Shown one piece after another: positions 32,016 to 39,798 of a stretch of 53,575 nucleotides of DNA. Made by a program: the position numbers and the translations under genes. The notes beneath the pieces were generated by a model, which had not been told where the DNA came from, made no database searches, and saw only the letters and a list, made by a program, of their open reading frames with translations. Location of the stretch: positions 1 to 53,575 of the forward strand of contig QZLE01000016.1 of assembly GCA_004796365.1 (NCBI GenBank), in the 5' to 3' direction. This DNA is from Gammaproteobacteria bacterium (GTDB lineage Bacteria > Pseudomonadota > Gammaproteobacteria > QZLD01). How positions within the stretch are numbered: position 1 is the first letter of the stretch; every line of letters begins with the position of its first letter.

Positions 32016-33710
32016 ATGAAATGGATGGGAGATAGGGTCGAACTTTATAACAATCCCTTTATCAAGTTTATGGATCCCCTTGGTGTAGGCAAAGCAATTG
32101 CACAGACACAAGCAGGGTGGATGAATCACCCGGTAGGCAACGCAGAAAAGGCTCGCGCGTGGCTGCAGGGGGTGTCTGAATTACAAGTATATTTTCTGCG
32201 CAGAGCTTTGGGGCTGGAAATAGCTAAAGAGACCAAAGATTCGCGTTTTTCCAGTGATCAATGGTCGACAAACCTGTTTTTCGACATGCTTAAAGAATCA
32301 TTTTTATTTGCCAGTGAATTTATGTTTGATATGGCAATGGATGCCCCGGATACCCCACCTCATATTAAAAGAAAAGCAGCGTTCTGGATAGAGCAGATAT
32401 TTAATTCACTATCTCCAAGTAACTTTTTACTAACTAATCCTGATGCCTTACAAACAATGATTAATACCAGGGGCCAGAGCCTAGTCGATGGAATGAAGCT
32501 GCTAATGCAGGATATGAAAGACAACGATATCAGCATGGTAGATAAGGATGCATTCAAGGTAGGTAAAAATCTGGCAACTACTCCGGGAAAGGTGGTATTT
32601 AGAACAGATCTGTTTGAGTTGATTCAATACAAGCCGCAGACCAAAGAAGTGCGTGAGATTCCAATATTATTTGTACCGCCATGGATCAATAAATTCTATG
32701 TTCTTGATCTAACAGAAAAGAAAAGTATGATTAGCTACCTTGTCAAACAAGGGTTCTCGGTATTTCTGATTAGCTGGAGAAATGTTCCCAAAGAGATGCG
32801 TGATACTCACTTTGGCGATTATCTTGGCAGAGGTATAGATCGGGCGCAGAATGTAGTTCGTGCAATATCAGGTGCCGATAGTGTGCATGCGGTGGGTTAC
32901 TGTATTGGTGGAACCGCGCTTTCTTCATATATGGCGTGGATGAATGCAGATCCGGATAAGGATGCTCCAAAGCCAGTATCATCTTGGACTTTATTTGCAT
33001 CACTGGTCGATTTTAGTAAACCGGGAGAGATCGAGAGTTTTGTGGATCAGGATAGTTATGATATGGTCTGTGACATTATGGAAAAAGAGGGATATCTGGA
33101 TGGTTCCAAGATGAATGCAGCGTTTAGAATGCTGCGTTCTAAGGATCTGGTTTGGAGCTTCTTCGTTGATAGCTATTTATGCGGAGAAAAGCCAAAGGCA
33201 TTCGACCTCCTATTTTGGAACTCAGACCCGACGCGTCTTCCAGAAGAGATGCATCGCTTTTATCTGCGAGAGTTTTATGTGAATAATAACCTGGTACGCA
33301 AGAATAAGCTGACATTGTCTGGCAGGAAAATTGACCTAAGTATAATCGAACAGCCGCTTTATGATGTTGCTACAGTGCAGGACCATATCACACCGTGGAA
33401 AGAATGCTTTAAGTGTGACTATATTAGTGGTCCTGTGCGTCAGGTGCTTGGAAGCTCCGGACATATTCTGGGAGTGGTTTCTCCACCGGTAGATCCGCCA
33501 AAGAGAAAATACTGGGCCGGCAATGTGGGTGACTGTCGTGACCCTGACCTATGGCTTGATCAGCAGGAGGAGCAAAAAGGCTCTTGGTGGCCGGACTGGA
33601 TAGAGTGGCTTGATGGGAATTGTGGAAAAAAAGTTCCTGCTCTTAAGGTAGGAAGTGCCAAGTATAAACCGCTATGCGATGCTCCAGGGGAGTATGTGGT
33701 TGAGCCATAA
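32016..33710 (+). CDS. phaC: Class I poly(3-hydroxyalkanoate) synthase
   Basis: This 564-residue protein has the PhaC N-terminal domain and an alpha/beta hydrolase core. The lipase-like box is VGYCIGGTALSSY with catalytic C296. The catalytic aspartate is in TVQDHITPW and the histidine in LGSSGHILGVVSPP. Length and motifs fit class I synthases, which work without PhaE or PhaR and polymerise (R)-hydroxyacyl-CoA on granules. GGAG lies before the ATG. phaA, phaB and phasin genes are not adjacent, so monomer supply is encoded elsewhere. Confidence 0.93.
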   Translation: MKWMGDRVELYNNPFIKFMDPLGVGKAIAQTQAGWMNHPVGNAEKARAWLQGVSELQVYFLRRALGLEIAKETKDSRFSSDQWSTNLFFDMLKESFLFASEFMFDMAMDAPDTPPHIKRKAAFWIEQIFNSLSPSNFLLTNPDALQTMINTRGQSLVDGMKLLMQDMKDNDISMVDKDAFKVGKNLATTPGKVVFRTDLFELIQYKPQTKEVREIPILFVPPWINKFYVLDLTEKKSMISYLVKQGFSVFLISWRNVPKEMRDTHFGDYLGRGIDRAQNVVRAISGADSVHAVGYCIGGTALSSYMAWMNADPDKDAPKPVSSWTLFASLVDFSKPGEIESFVDQDSYDMVCDIMEKEGYLDGSKMNAAFRMLRSKDLVWSFFVDSYLCGEKPKAFDLLFWNSDPTRLPEEMHRFYLREFYVNNNLVRKNKLTLSGRKIDLSIIEQPLYDVATVQDHITPWKECFKCDYISGPVRQVLGSSGHILGVVSPPVDPPKRKYWAGNVGDCRDPDLWLDQQEEQKGSWWPDWIEWLDGNCGKKVPALKVGSAKYKPLCDAPGEYVVEP

Positions 33711-33739
33711 TATCTTTCAATGAGAAATAGGAAGCAGTT

Positions 33740-34138
33740 ATGCGGTCAGGGATGATTTTATTAATGATGGCATTCGTTATGGGATGCAACCAGGAGAAGG
33801 TGGAGGTGGACGATAGACCAAAGCCCCCTAAAAGTGAACAGCAGCGAAGGTTTGCTGAAGGTGAAATAATCGTGCGTTTTGAAGATGGTATTACCGAGGC
33901 GCAAGTGTTGCATAAATTAAAGATACACGGAGCATCTATCAAGCGCAGGCTTGGGGGATCACAGCAATATTTGATTAAACTTCCATTCGGGCATACGGTA
34001 GGATCTGCCTTGCCGCTATATAACGGTCTTATCGGGGTAAAGTGGGCGGAACCGAATTATATTATGCGCGTGCCGGAACAACCGGAGAATCCGGGAGCAG
34101 TCAAGGTCAGGCCAATTAAGATCAGAAAGGTCAAGTAA
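33740..34138 (+). CDS. Lipoprotein resembling a stand-alone subtilase propeptide
   Basis: This 132-residue lipoprotein has a short signal peptide with lipobox VMGC (cysteine 16) and asparagine at +2, suggesting outer membrane location. The mature part FAEGEIIVRFEDGITEAQVLHKL ends with VKWAEPNYIMRV. The propeptide of the protease encoded immediately downstream has the same plan: YVPGEILVKFKDGVADRQ to VEYAEPNYYMYP. The protein therefore looks like an inhibitor-I9/fervidolysin-type prodomain without a protease. It could inhibit or chaperone the neighbouring protease at the cell surface. The protease gene starts 22 bases later, so the two are co-expressed. Confidence 0.72.
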   Translation: MRSGMILLMMAFVMGCNQEKVEVDDRPKPPKSEQQRRFAEGEIIVRFEDGITEAQVLHKLKIHGASIKRRLGGSQQYLIKLPFGHTVGSALPLYNGLIGVKWAEPNYIMRVPEQPENPGAVKVRPIKIRKVK

Positions 34139-34160
34139 CATATTTAAATGGTGGAGATTT

Positions 34161-36278
34161 ATGAGTTGTAATATCAAAAACAATGGGAAACGTCAGGTGA
34201 TAAAAACAACAGGATTTATTATGTTGATGCTGTTAGTTTTGAATGAAGCAAACGCTGCACAGGGAAAGCTTGTACAGCGTCAAAGGTATGTGCCGGGAGA
34301 GATTCTGGTTAAATTCAAAGACGGAGTTGCTGACAGGCAAAAAAGCCAGGTGCGTCGTGAGAGAGTTGGTCAGCAGCAACAAAGCAGGTTCAGGGCGCAG
34401 CTGCTGAAAAAGCTCGATGCTTCTGGGATTGAGAGATGGAAGCTAGATGGAAGTCAAAGCGTTGAACAGTTGCAAAAAGAGCTAAGTAACGCCTCGGAAG
34501 TAGAATACGCCGAGCCCAATTATTATATGTACCCACTAGCAACTATCCCAAATGATCTTTACTACACCAGGCAATGGGGGTTAAACAATACCGGACAGAC
34601 ATTAAATAACGTGGCTGGAAATGCCGGCAGCGATATCGAAATGGAAGAAGCTTGGGATATCCAGACCGGTTTAAATACTGTTAATGTTGCAATTGTCGAT
34701 GATGGTGTGCAAACAGCTCATCCGGATTTGGCTGGCAATATAGGCTCTGGAAGAGACATTATTAGCTCGGATAATAACGCAAATCCCCATAACCCAACGG
34801 TTTCGACTCATGGTACCAATGTTGCCGGTGTGATTGGGGCAGTTGGAAACAACAATACTGGCATTGCAGGCGTTGCCTGGGATGTTAATTTAATGCCGGT
34901 TTTGTTTGCCGATGACAGTGGTGGCAACGTAGCAGATGCCGTTGATGCCTTTAGCTGGGCACGAAACAATGGAGCCCATATTATTAACTATAGCTATGGA
35001 GCAATGGATTTTAGTCAGTCATTGGCAGATTCTGTGGACAGCTTAGAAACCAATGGGATTCTTCTGGTTGTTCCTGCTGGCAATGGCGATGTCAATAACG
35101 AATATGTCCCGCTTTACCCAAGTAATTTTAGTAATGATAATATAATTTCTGTCGCTGCCAGTAACCAGGGGGATAATCTGGCTTCCTGGTCACAATACGG
35201 TTTTGCCACAGTTGATGTTATGGCACCAGGGGAAAATATCTGCACAACCTCAACTGCGTCTGAATATACCTGTACCGATAGTGATATTGTTGATGGCAAT
35301 GAGAATAATGATTATACGGATGGAACCTCATTTGCTGCACCTTATGTAGCAGGCCTAGCTGCGCTGATAAAATCACAGTATCCTGCCGCAGATTTCCAGG
35401 AGATAAAAGGCAGAATCATGGCTGGGGTTGATGCAAAAACCACGGCTAGGGACAGGGTTGCTGCCGGGGGTAGGATAAATGCCGAGAATTCCCTTATAGT
35501 TGCAGAATCCGAAGTGCTGGTAATTAGCTCGGTAACTGTTGATGCTTCAGGTAATGAGGTGATCGACCCTGAAGAAACAGCTGATTTGGTGATTTCAATT
35601 GAAAATGCCTGGGCAGACTCAACAAATGTATCCGCAGTCCTGAGCACAACAGACGGTGAAATATCAATTGCAGATAATAGCAAAACCTATGGGAATATAG
35701 CGGAAGGGGCTGCCGCATCTGCAACTTTCAGTATCACCCTGGGTGATGTTAGCGGTTACAGAAAGATCCCTTTTCAGCTTGACGTAACTGCAGACGGTTA
35801 TGCAGTTACCCGTTACTTTGATCTGGTAACTGGTCAGCTGGAAAATAATGTGCTAACTAACGGTACAATACAAACTGATGCCTATGATGATGTGCACTAT
35901 TATCACTTTACAGTACCTTCTAATGCGACAAGTCTTAGTGTTACCACTACTAGTGACGAAAATATCGATCTTTTCCTGATGAAGGGGGGGAAGCCACCGG
36001 TTGCATATTGGGGGGATAATTATGATTCTGATGAAAATGCAACGATTTTAGAGTCGAAAGAGGCATCTGGGGATGAAACGATCACTGTTACAGATCCTGA
36101 AGCCGGTGAGTATTTTGTTGCAGTTTATAACTATGGAGGGGTCATCAATGCCGCATATTCCATCGAAAGACAGGTAGCTACTAGCGGCTCTGGTGTTATT
36201 GGAGGTGGCGGTGGAAGTTTTCCTATTTCATTGCTGCTGGTCCTTGGTGGAATTGTACTGGTGTATCGTCGTAACTAA
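34161..36278 (+). CDS. Secreted S8 (subtilisin-like) serine protease with PPC domain and GlyGly-CTERM-like tail
   Basis: The 705-residue preproprotein starts with a signal peptide (ending near NEANA). A prodomain follows (about 40-125), then a peptidase S8 domain with catalytic D180 (AIVDDGVQTAHPDL), H217 (STHGTNVAGVIGA) and S390 (DGTSFAAPYVAGLAA). A beta-rich linker and a bacterial pre-peptidase C-terminal (PPC) domain (about 575-670) come next. The end is GGGGGSFP, a hydrophobic stretch LLLVLGGIVLVY and RRN. This tripartite tail resembles GlyGly-CTERM signals cut by rhombosortase. The protein is likely exported by Sec and handled by type II secretion. It pairs with the propeptide-like lipoprotein upstream. 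Confidence 0.9.
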   Translation: MSCNIKNNGKRQVIKTTGFIMLMLLVLNEANAAQGKLVQRQRYVPGEILVKFKDGVADRQKSQVRRERVGQQQQSRFRAQLLKKLDASGIERWKLDGSQSVEQLQKELSNASEVEYAEPNYYMYPLATIPNDLYYTRQWGLNNTGQTLNNVAGNAGSDIEMEEAWDIQTGLNTVNVAIVDDGVQTAHPDLAGNIGSGRDIISSDNNANPHNPTVSTHGTNVAGVIGAVGNNNTGIAGVAWDVNLMPVLFADDSGGNVADAVDAFSWARNNGAHIINYSYGAMDFSQSLADSVDSLETNGILLVVPAGNGDVNNEYVPLYPSNFSNDNIISVAASNQGDNLASWSQYGFATVDVMAPGENICTTSTASEYTCTDSDIVDGNENNDYTDGTSFAAPYVAGLAALIKSQYPAADFQEIKGRIMAGVDAKTTARDRVAAGGRINAENSLIVAESEVLVISSVTVDASGNEVIDPEETADLVISIENAWADSTNVSAVLSTTDGEISIADNSKTYGNIAEGAAASATFSITLGDVSGYRKIPFQLDVTADGYAVTRYFDLVTGQLENNVLTNGTIQTDAYDDVHYYHFTVPSNATSLSVTTTSDENIDLFLMKGGKPPVAYWGDNYDSDENATILESKEASGDETITVTDPEAGEYFVAVYNYGGVINAAYSIERQVATSGSGVIGGGGGSFPISLLLVLGGIVLVYRRN

Positions 36279-36298
36279 TTACCACATATTTTCATCCT

Positions 36299-36329
36299 AG
36301 CCTTCCCCCCCCCTTAAAAAGGGGGAGGC
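36299..36329. repeat. REP-like palindrome CCCCCTT/AAGGGGG (copy 1)
   Basis: CCTTCCCCC...CCCCCTT-AAA-AAGGGGGAGG forms a GC-rich hairpin 20 bases after the S8 protease stop. The same core occurs at 50618-50638. It may also protect the 3' end of the protease transcript. There is no T-run. Confidence 0.6.
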
Positions 36330-36429
36330 AGAATACTTAGCTTAGATTCAAAACGTCAAAAAAATTTGACTCAAAACCCTCCCGCGTGTAAATTTCCCAC
36401 CTCTTAAGGCATCACATGATGCTGTAAAA

Positions 36430-36590
36430 ATTGGTTAGTAGGTGCCTGTTTGCTTATTCTTTGGGACAGGTTAAATGGGAAACTGGTAAGAACTACTAAA
36501 TTAGTTTTAGTCCAGTGCTGCCCCCGCAACGGTAGGTGTGTTTGGTGATTTTCCAATTAATTGCTGATACATAAGCCCGGAACCAGCCTT
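36430..36590 (+). promoter_or_regulatory. Cobalamin riboswitch
   Basis: The conserved elements of the B12 aptamer occur in order: AGGTGCCTG, GGTTAAATGGGAA, the B12 box AGTCCAGTGCTGCCCCCGCAACGGTA, and AAGCCCGGAACCAGCC. TGGTT (36432) can pair with AACCA (36581) as the closing stem. It precedes btuB, the B12 outer-membrane receptor gene. Binding of adenosylcobalamin should reduce btuB expression. Between aptamer and start codon lies GCGC-GGGTGG-GCGC directly before the AGGAGAG ribosome binding site, suggesting translational control. Confidence 0.94.
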
Positions 36591-36637
36591 CTATATTATT
36601 AACTCATAATTGCGCGGGTGGGCGCTAGGAGAGCAAA

Positions 36638-38419
36638 ATGAAAAATCATTTTCTTATCCCTGTGTTATCTATTCTTTCCATTTCAACTATTTCAAATGCG
36701 GCGGAAACTAAGCTGGATGATGTTGTAGTAACTGCTACTAGAACAGCGATTTCAGCTGATGAATCGATAGTGCCGGTAGTGGTGATAACCGCAGATGATA
36801 TTAAAAAAAGTCCGGCTAATGATATTCCAACCCTTCTTTCTGGAACTGCTGGAATAAACGTTGGTCGCTCTGGTGGTTTAGGTGGCCAGACCAGCATTTT
36901 TGTGCGTGGTACAGAAAGTAATCACCTTCTAGTTTTGATTGATGGAGTAAGGGCGGGTTCTCTTTCTATAGGGGCTACAGCGATAGAACATATTCCATTA
37001 GAACTGGTAGAGCGCATTGAACTGATTAAAGGCAATAGGTCCAGTTTATATGGTTCAGATGCAATTGGCGGAGTTTTGCAGATATTCACTAAAAAGGGGG
37101 CTGATGACGGCTCAGGTTTTCATCCATCAGTTTTAATTAGTACTGGTTCAAATGAAACGCATAAGATGAGCTTTGCCGTATCCGGTGGTATGGATGGGTT
37201 TTCTATGAGTATGACAGGGGCTTTTCTACATTCAGGTGGGTATGATGTTACTTTGGATAGTAATCCGAATAATAACCCGGATGACGATAGTTATAGCAAC
37301 GACTCAGTTTCATTAAATATAGGCAAACTTTGGGATAACGGAATAAAGTTGGATCTGCTGTATATGGACTCAGATGCAAATGTTGAATTTGATGGGTGGT
37401 ATTATGAGTCTGATGTGGATAATAGTTTAAGCTCTTTGAAATTATTTGCACCGCTTGGTGATAAAGTAGATCTAACTTTTCAGGTTGCCGAATCAAAGGA
37501 TGAACTGGTTAGTTATGATAGCTTTGGATCCAGCGAAAATAAATCCCGTCGCAGGCAGCAAACCCTGCAGGTGGACTACTCTCCTACAGATGAATTGCAG
37601 TTAAGCTTGGGCCTGGAAAGGCAGCAGGATAAGCTAAATTCAACAAATTATGCAGATCAAAAAATTAAGAACAAATCTAGCTATATCCAAGGTATCTACG
37701 AAGTTGGAATTGTTGGAGTATTGGCTGGTTTCCGCAATGACGATTATGGTGTATACGGGGATGAAAACACCTGGAATATTGGTGCCAGCTTTGATATTAC
37801 TGAATCAATTAAGCTAACGGCTAACAGTGGTACTGGCTTTAAAGTACCAACGTTTAATGATCTGTTTTGGCCAGGCGGTGGCAATCCTGAACTATTGCCT
37901 GAGAAGTCTAAAAACTATGAAATAGGCGTAGGTTACGATGTCCAGCTTATTCAAATTCAGCTAAATATTTATAAAACCGAGGTTGAAGATTTGATTGCAG
38001 GGTGGCCTTCTACAAATATTAACAAGGCTAAAATTTCCGGTGAAGAGCTGATAGTTAAGCTTCCTGGGAATAAGATTGCTGACTTTGTCATTGAGCTATC
38101 TCATGTTGATGCCACAGATGATGCAACCGGAGATCAATTGCTTAAAAGACCGGTAAGAAGCGGAAAAATTTCTGCTGCCAAGACAATTGGGGCTTTTGAT
38201 ATAGCATTAACTGCTTTTGGTTATAGCAGCTCATTGGATTGGGGCGGTACAGAAGCTGCTGGATATGGAGTGTTCGGTGGTGTAATTAACTATGAATTAA
38301 ATAAGCATGTTGATTTCACATTAAGAGCAGAAAACTTATTCGATAAGAAATATTCCTCAGTATATGGCTACTCCTCTCCTGGCCGTAGCTTTATGCTGGA
38401 AATGACAGCTGGGTTCTAG
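36638..38419 (+). CDS. btuB: TonB-dependent vitamin B12 receptor BtuB
   Basis: The 593-residue outer-membrane protein has a signal peptide (ending near SNAAE), a TonB box-like DDVVVTATR and a plug domain (SIFVRGTESNHLLVLIDGVR, LVERIELIKGNRSSLYGSDAIGGVLQIFTKKG). A 22-strand-type barrel follows, ending in an aromatic C-terminal strand (SFMLEMTAGF). Size is close to E. coli BtuB. The cobalamin riboswitch immediately upstream supports a B12 substrate. A strong terminator follows. No btuCDF or tonB genes are adjacent. Confidence 0.93.
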   Translation: MKNHFLIPVLSILSISTISNAAETKLDDVVVTATRTAISADESIVPVVVITADDIKKSPANDIPTLLSGTAGINVGRSGGLGGQTSIFVRGTESNHLLVLIDGVRAGSLSIGATAIEHIPLELVERIELIKGNRSSLYGSDAIGGVLQIFTKKGADDGSGFHPSVLISTGSNETHKMSFAVSGGMDGFSMSMTGAFLHSGGYDVTLDSNPNNNPDDDSYSNDSVSLNIGKLWDNGIKLDLLYMDSDANVEFDGWYYESDVDNSLSSLKLFAPLGDKVDLTFQVAESKDELVSYDSFGSSENKSRRRQQTLQVDYSPTDELQLSLGLERQQDKLNSTNYADQKIKNKSSYIQGIYEVGIVGVLAGFRNDDYGVYGDENTWNIGASFDITESIKLTANSGTGFKVPTFNDLFWPGGGNPELLPEKSKNYEIGVGYDVQLIQIQLNIYKTEVEDLIAGWPSTNINKAKISGEELIVKLPGNKIADFVIELSHVDATDDATGDQLLKRPVRSGKISAAKTIGAFDIALTAFGYSSSLDWGGTEAAGYGVFGGVINYELNKHVDFTLRAENLFDKKYSSVYGYSSPGRSFMLEMTAGF

Positions 38420-38474
38420 TAATTTTTCCATACGCGTGGAAAATTTGCTCTTGTAATAAATATACTAACTGAAA

Positions 38475-38498
38475 GGCGGGCTTTGCCCGTCTTTTTTT
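38475..38498 (+). terminator. Intrinsic terminator of btuB
   Basis: GGCGGGC-TTT-GCCCGTC followed by seven Ts, 56 bases after the btuB stop. Just before it, TTTTCCA-TACGCG-TGGAAAA (38424-38443) is a further 7-base inverted repeat. Confidence 0.9.
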
Positions 38499-38539
38499 AT
38501 TATAGTTCCTGAATTCTACTAGGAAATGCAATACAAAAT

Positions 38540-38606
38540 CCCCCGCGATAACCGTTCATGTTTTGATATCAAATGTGGACGGTTTTTTTCAAAGTCGTCG
38601 AGGGGG
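38540..38606 (+). terminator. Nested hairpin with T-run in the btuB-methyltransferase gap
   Basis: AACCGT (38550) and ACGGTT (38579) flank the perfect palindrome TTTGATATCAAA and run into seven Ts, as an intrinsic terminator or attenuator would. A CCCCC/GGGGG pair (38540-38544 and 38602-38606) encloses it and could form an alternative structure. It is separate from the btuB terminator. Confidence 0.5.
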
Positions 38607-38623
38607 AGTGATTTGGTTTCATC

Positions 38624-38657
38624 AATTAGATTGTTCACACGTGTAAACAATCTAATT
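38624..38657. promoter_or_regulatory. 34-base near-perfect palindrome, candidate operator
   Basis: AATTAGATTGTT-C-ACACGTGT-A-AACAATCTAATT is symmetric at every position except one C/A pair. The central ACACGTGT and long arms suggest a dimeric regulator site, for example of TetR type. It lies about 200 bases upstream of the methyltransferase gene. There is no T-run, so it is not a terminator. Confidence 0.55.
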
Positions 38658-38750
38658 TGATAGCAGTTATAGTGTTTTTATGGCTTAAGTTCTGATATTA
38701 TCCAGGAGTTATGAATACTTGATCTACATAAGCGGTGACCGCGCAATTTT

Positions 38751-38777
38751 AACCTGCTTCAAGCTTGGAAGTAGGTT
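38751..38777 (+). other. Hairpin in the methyltransferase leader
   Basis: AACCTGCTTC and GAAGTAGGTT can form ten pairs (one G-T) around a 7-base loop. GCGGT-G-ACCGC at 38732-38742 precedes it. Both lie in the gap before the methyltransferase. Their role is unknown; the whole gap 38420-38854 is unusually rich in inverted repeats and holds no ORF. Confidence 0.45.
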
Positions 38778-38854
38778 GTGCCTTTCTTTGTCTCCGTACT
38801 AATCCACTTTAACTTTTATTTAAGCAAGCCTTTTGGCTTTAAAGGATTACTATT

Positions 38855-39685
38855 ATGTATGATTTACTAAATGATATGGCGAAACGTCCATTACCTTTTT
38901 CTCGCTATACAACTAAAGAGTTATGGACTCGGCCACACTTATCTCAGCAGATGCTGAACTTCCACCTAAACCAAGAAACTGATCTAGCATCACGTCGATT
39001 TGAAGTTATTGACAAAGTTGTGAATTGGATTGATTCTCAATTGAGTCTGTCAGGTAAGAAACTATGCGACCTTGGCTGTGGTCCAGGGTTATATACAGAA
39101 CGTTTCGCAGCAATTAATGCAAATGTAACAGGTGTAGATTTCTCTAAAACATCAATTGAATATGCAGTTGCTATGGCTAAGCAGTCAATCCAATATATTC
39201 AAGCTGACTATCTATTGGATGATTTACCAGCAGGCTTTGATGTAATCACATTGATATATACAGATCTTTGTGTTTTATCACCCGCCCAGAGGCAAAATCT
39301 ATTGAATAGGATGAGAAAGATGCTTAAACCTGGAGGTTATATTGTTATTGATGTGGCTGCAACAGCATCCCTAGCGTCTAAGAGTGAAGTAACTTTAATA
39401 GAAGATAAATTAATGGGAGGTTTTTGGTCTGCAGGTGAATATGTGGGTATTCAAAAATCATATTTATACCCTGAAGAAAATCTATCTCTTGACCGCTATC
39501 TAATTATTGAGCCAAGTGAATCTTGGCAGATATTTAATTGGTTTCAGCACTTTACTCCACAAAGCATTGAGCTTGAGCTAACCCAGGCTGGTTTTGAAAT
39601 TGCCGAAATGGCAGGCGATTTAACTGGAAAAGGACTTCAGCCTTATGATGAATTGATTGGTGTTATTGCTAAAGCAAGGCCGTGA
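38855..39685 (+). CDS. Class I SAM-dependent methyltransferase
   Basis: The 276-residue soluble protein has a Rossmann methyltransferase core: LCDLGCGPGLYTERFA (motif I), VTGVDFSKTSIEYA, IQADYLLDDLPAGFDVITLIYTDLCVL and MLKPGGYIVIDV. The N-terminus RPLPFSRYTTKELWTRPHLSQQML is a distinctive segment that I recall from homologues in vibrios and Firmicutes, so transfer is possible. The substrate is unknown. AAAGGA lies before the ATG. It stands alone between btuB and the convergent pnt operon, flanked by inverted repeats. Confidence 0.85.
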   Translation: MYDLLNDMAKRPLPFSRYTTKELWTRPHLSQQMLNFHLNQETDLASRRFEVIDKVVNWIDSQLSLSGKKLCDLGCGPGLYTERFAAINANVTGVDFSKTSIEYAVAMAKQSIQYIQADYLLDDLPAGFDVITLIYTDLCVLSPAQRQNLLNRMRKMLKPGGYIVIDVAATASLASKSEVTLIEDKLMGGFWSAGEYVGIQKSYLYPEENLSLDRYLIIEPSESWQIFNWFQHFTPQSIELELTQAGFEIAEMAGDLTGKGLQPYDELIGVIAKARP

Positions 39686-39749
39686 AGTAGGTGTTATTTA
39701 AAAATTACGTTAAACATTTACCACACCTGTGGAAAATTGGTTGAAATAA

Positions 39750-39774
39750 AAAAGGCTCCTTTACGGAGCCTTTT
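39750..39774. terminator. Bidirectional terminator between methyltransferase and pntB
   Basis: AAAAGGCTCC-TTTAC-GGAGCCTTTT has A- and T-runs on both sides, so it can stop transcription from both strands between these convergent genes. A small palindrome CCACA-CC-TGTGG (39721-39732) lies just before it. Confidence 0.9.
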
Positions 39775-39798
39775 GTTTCTTGCTTTTCAGCTAGATGA

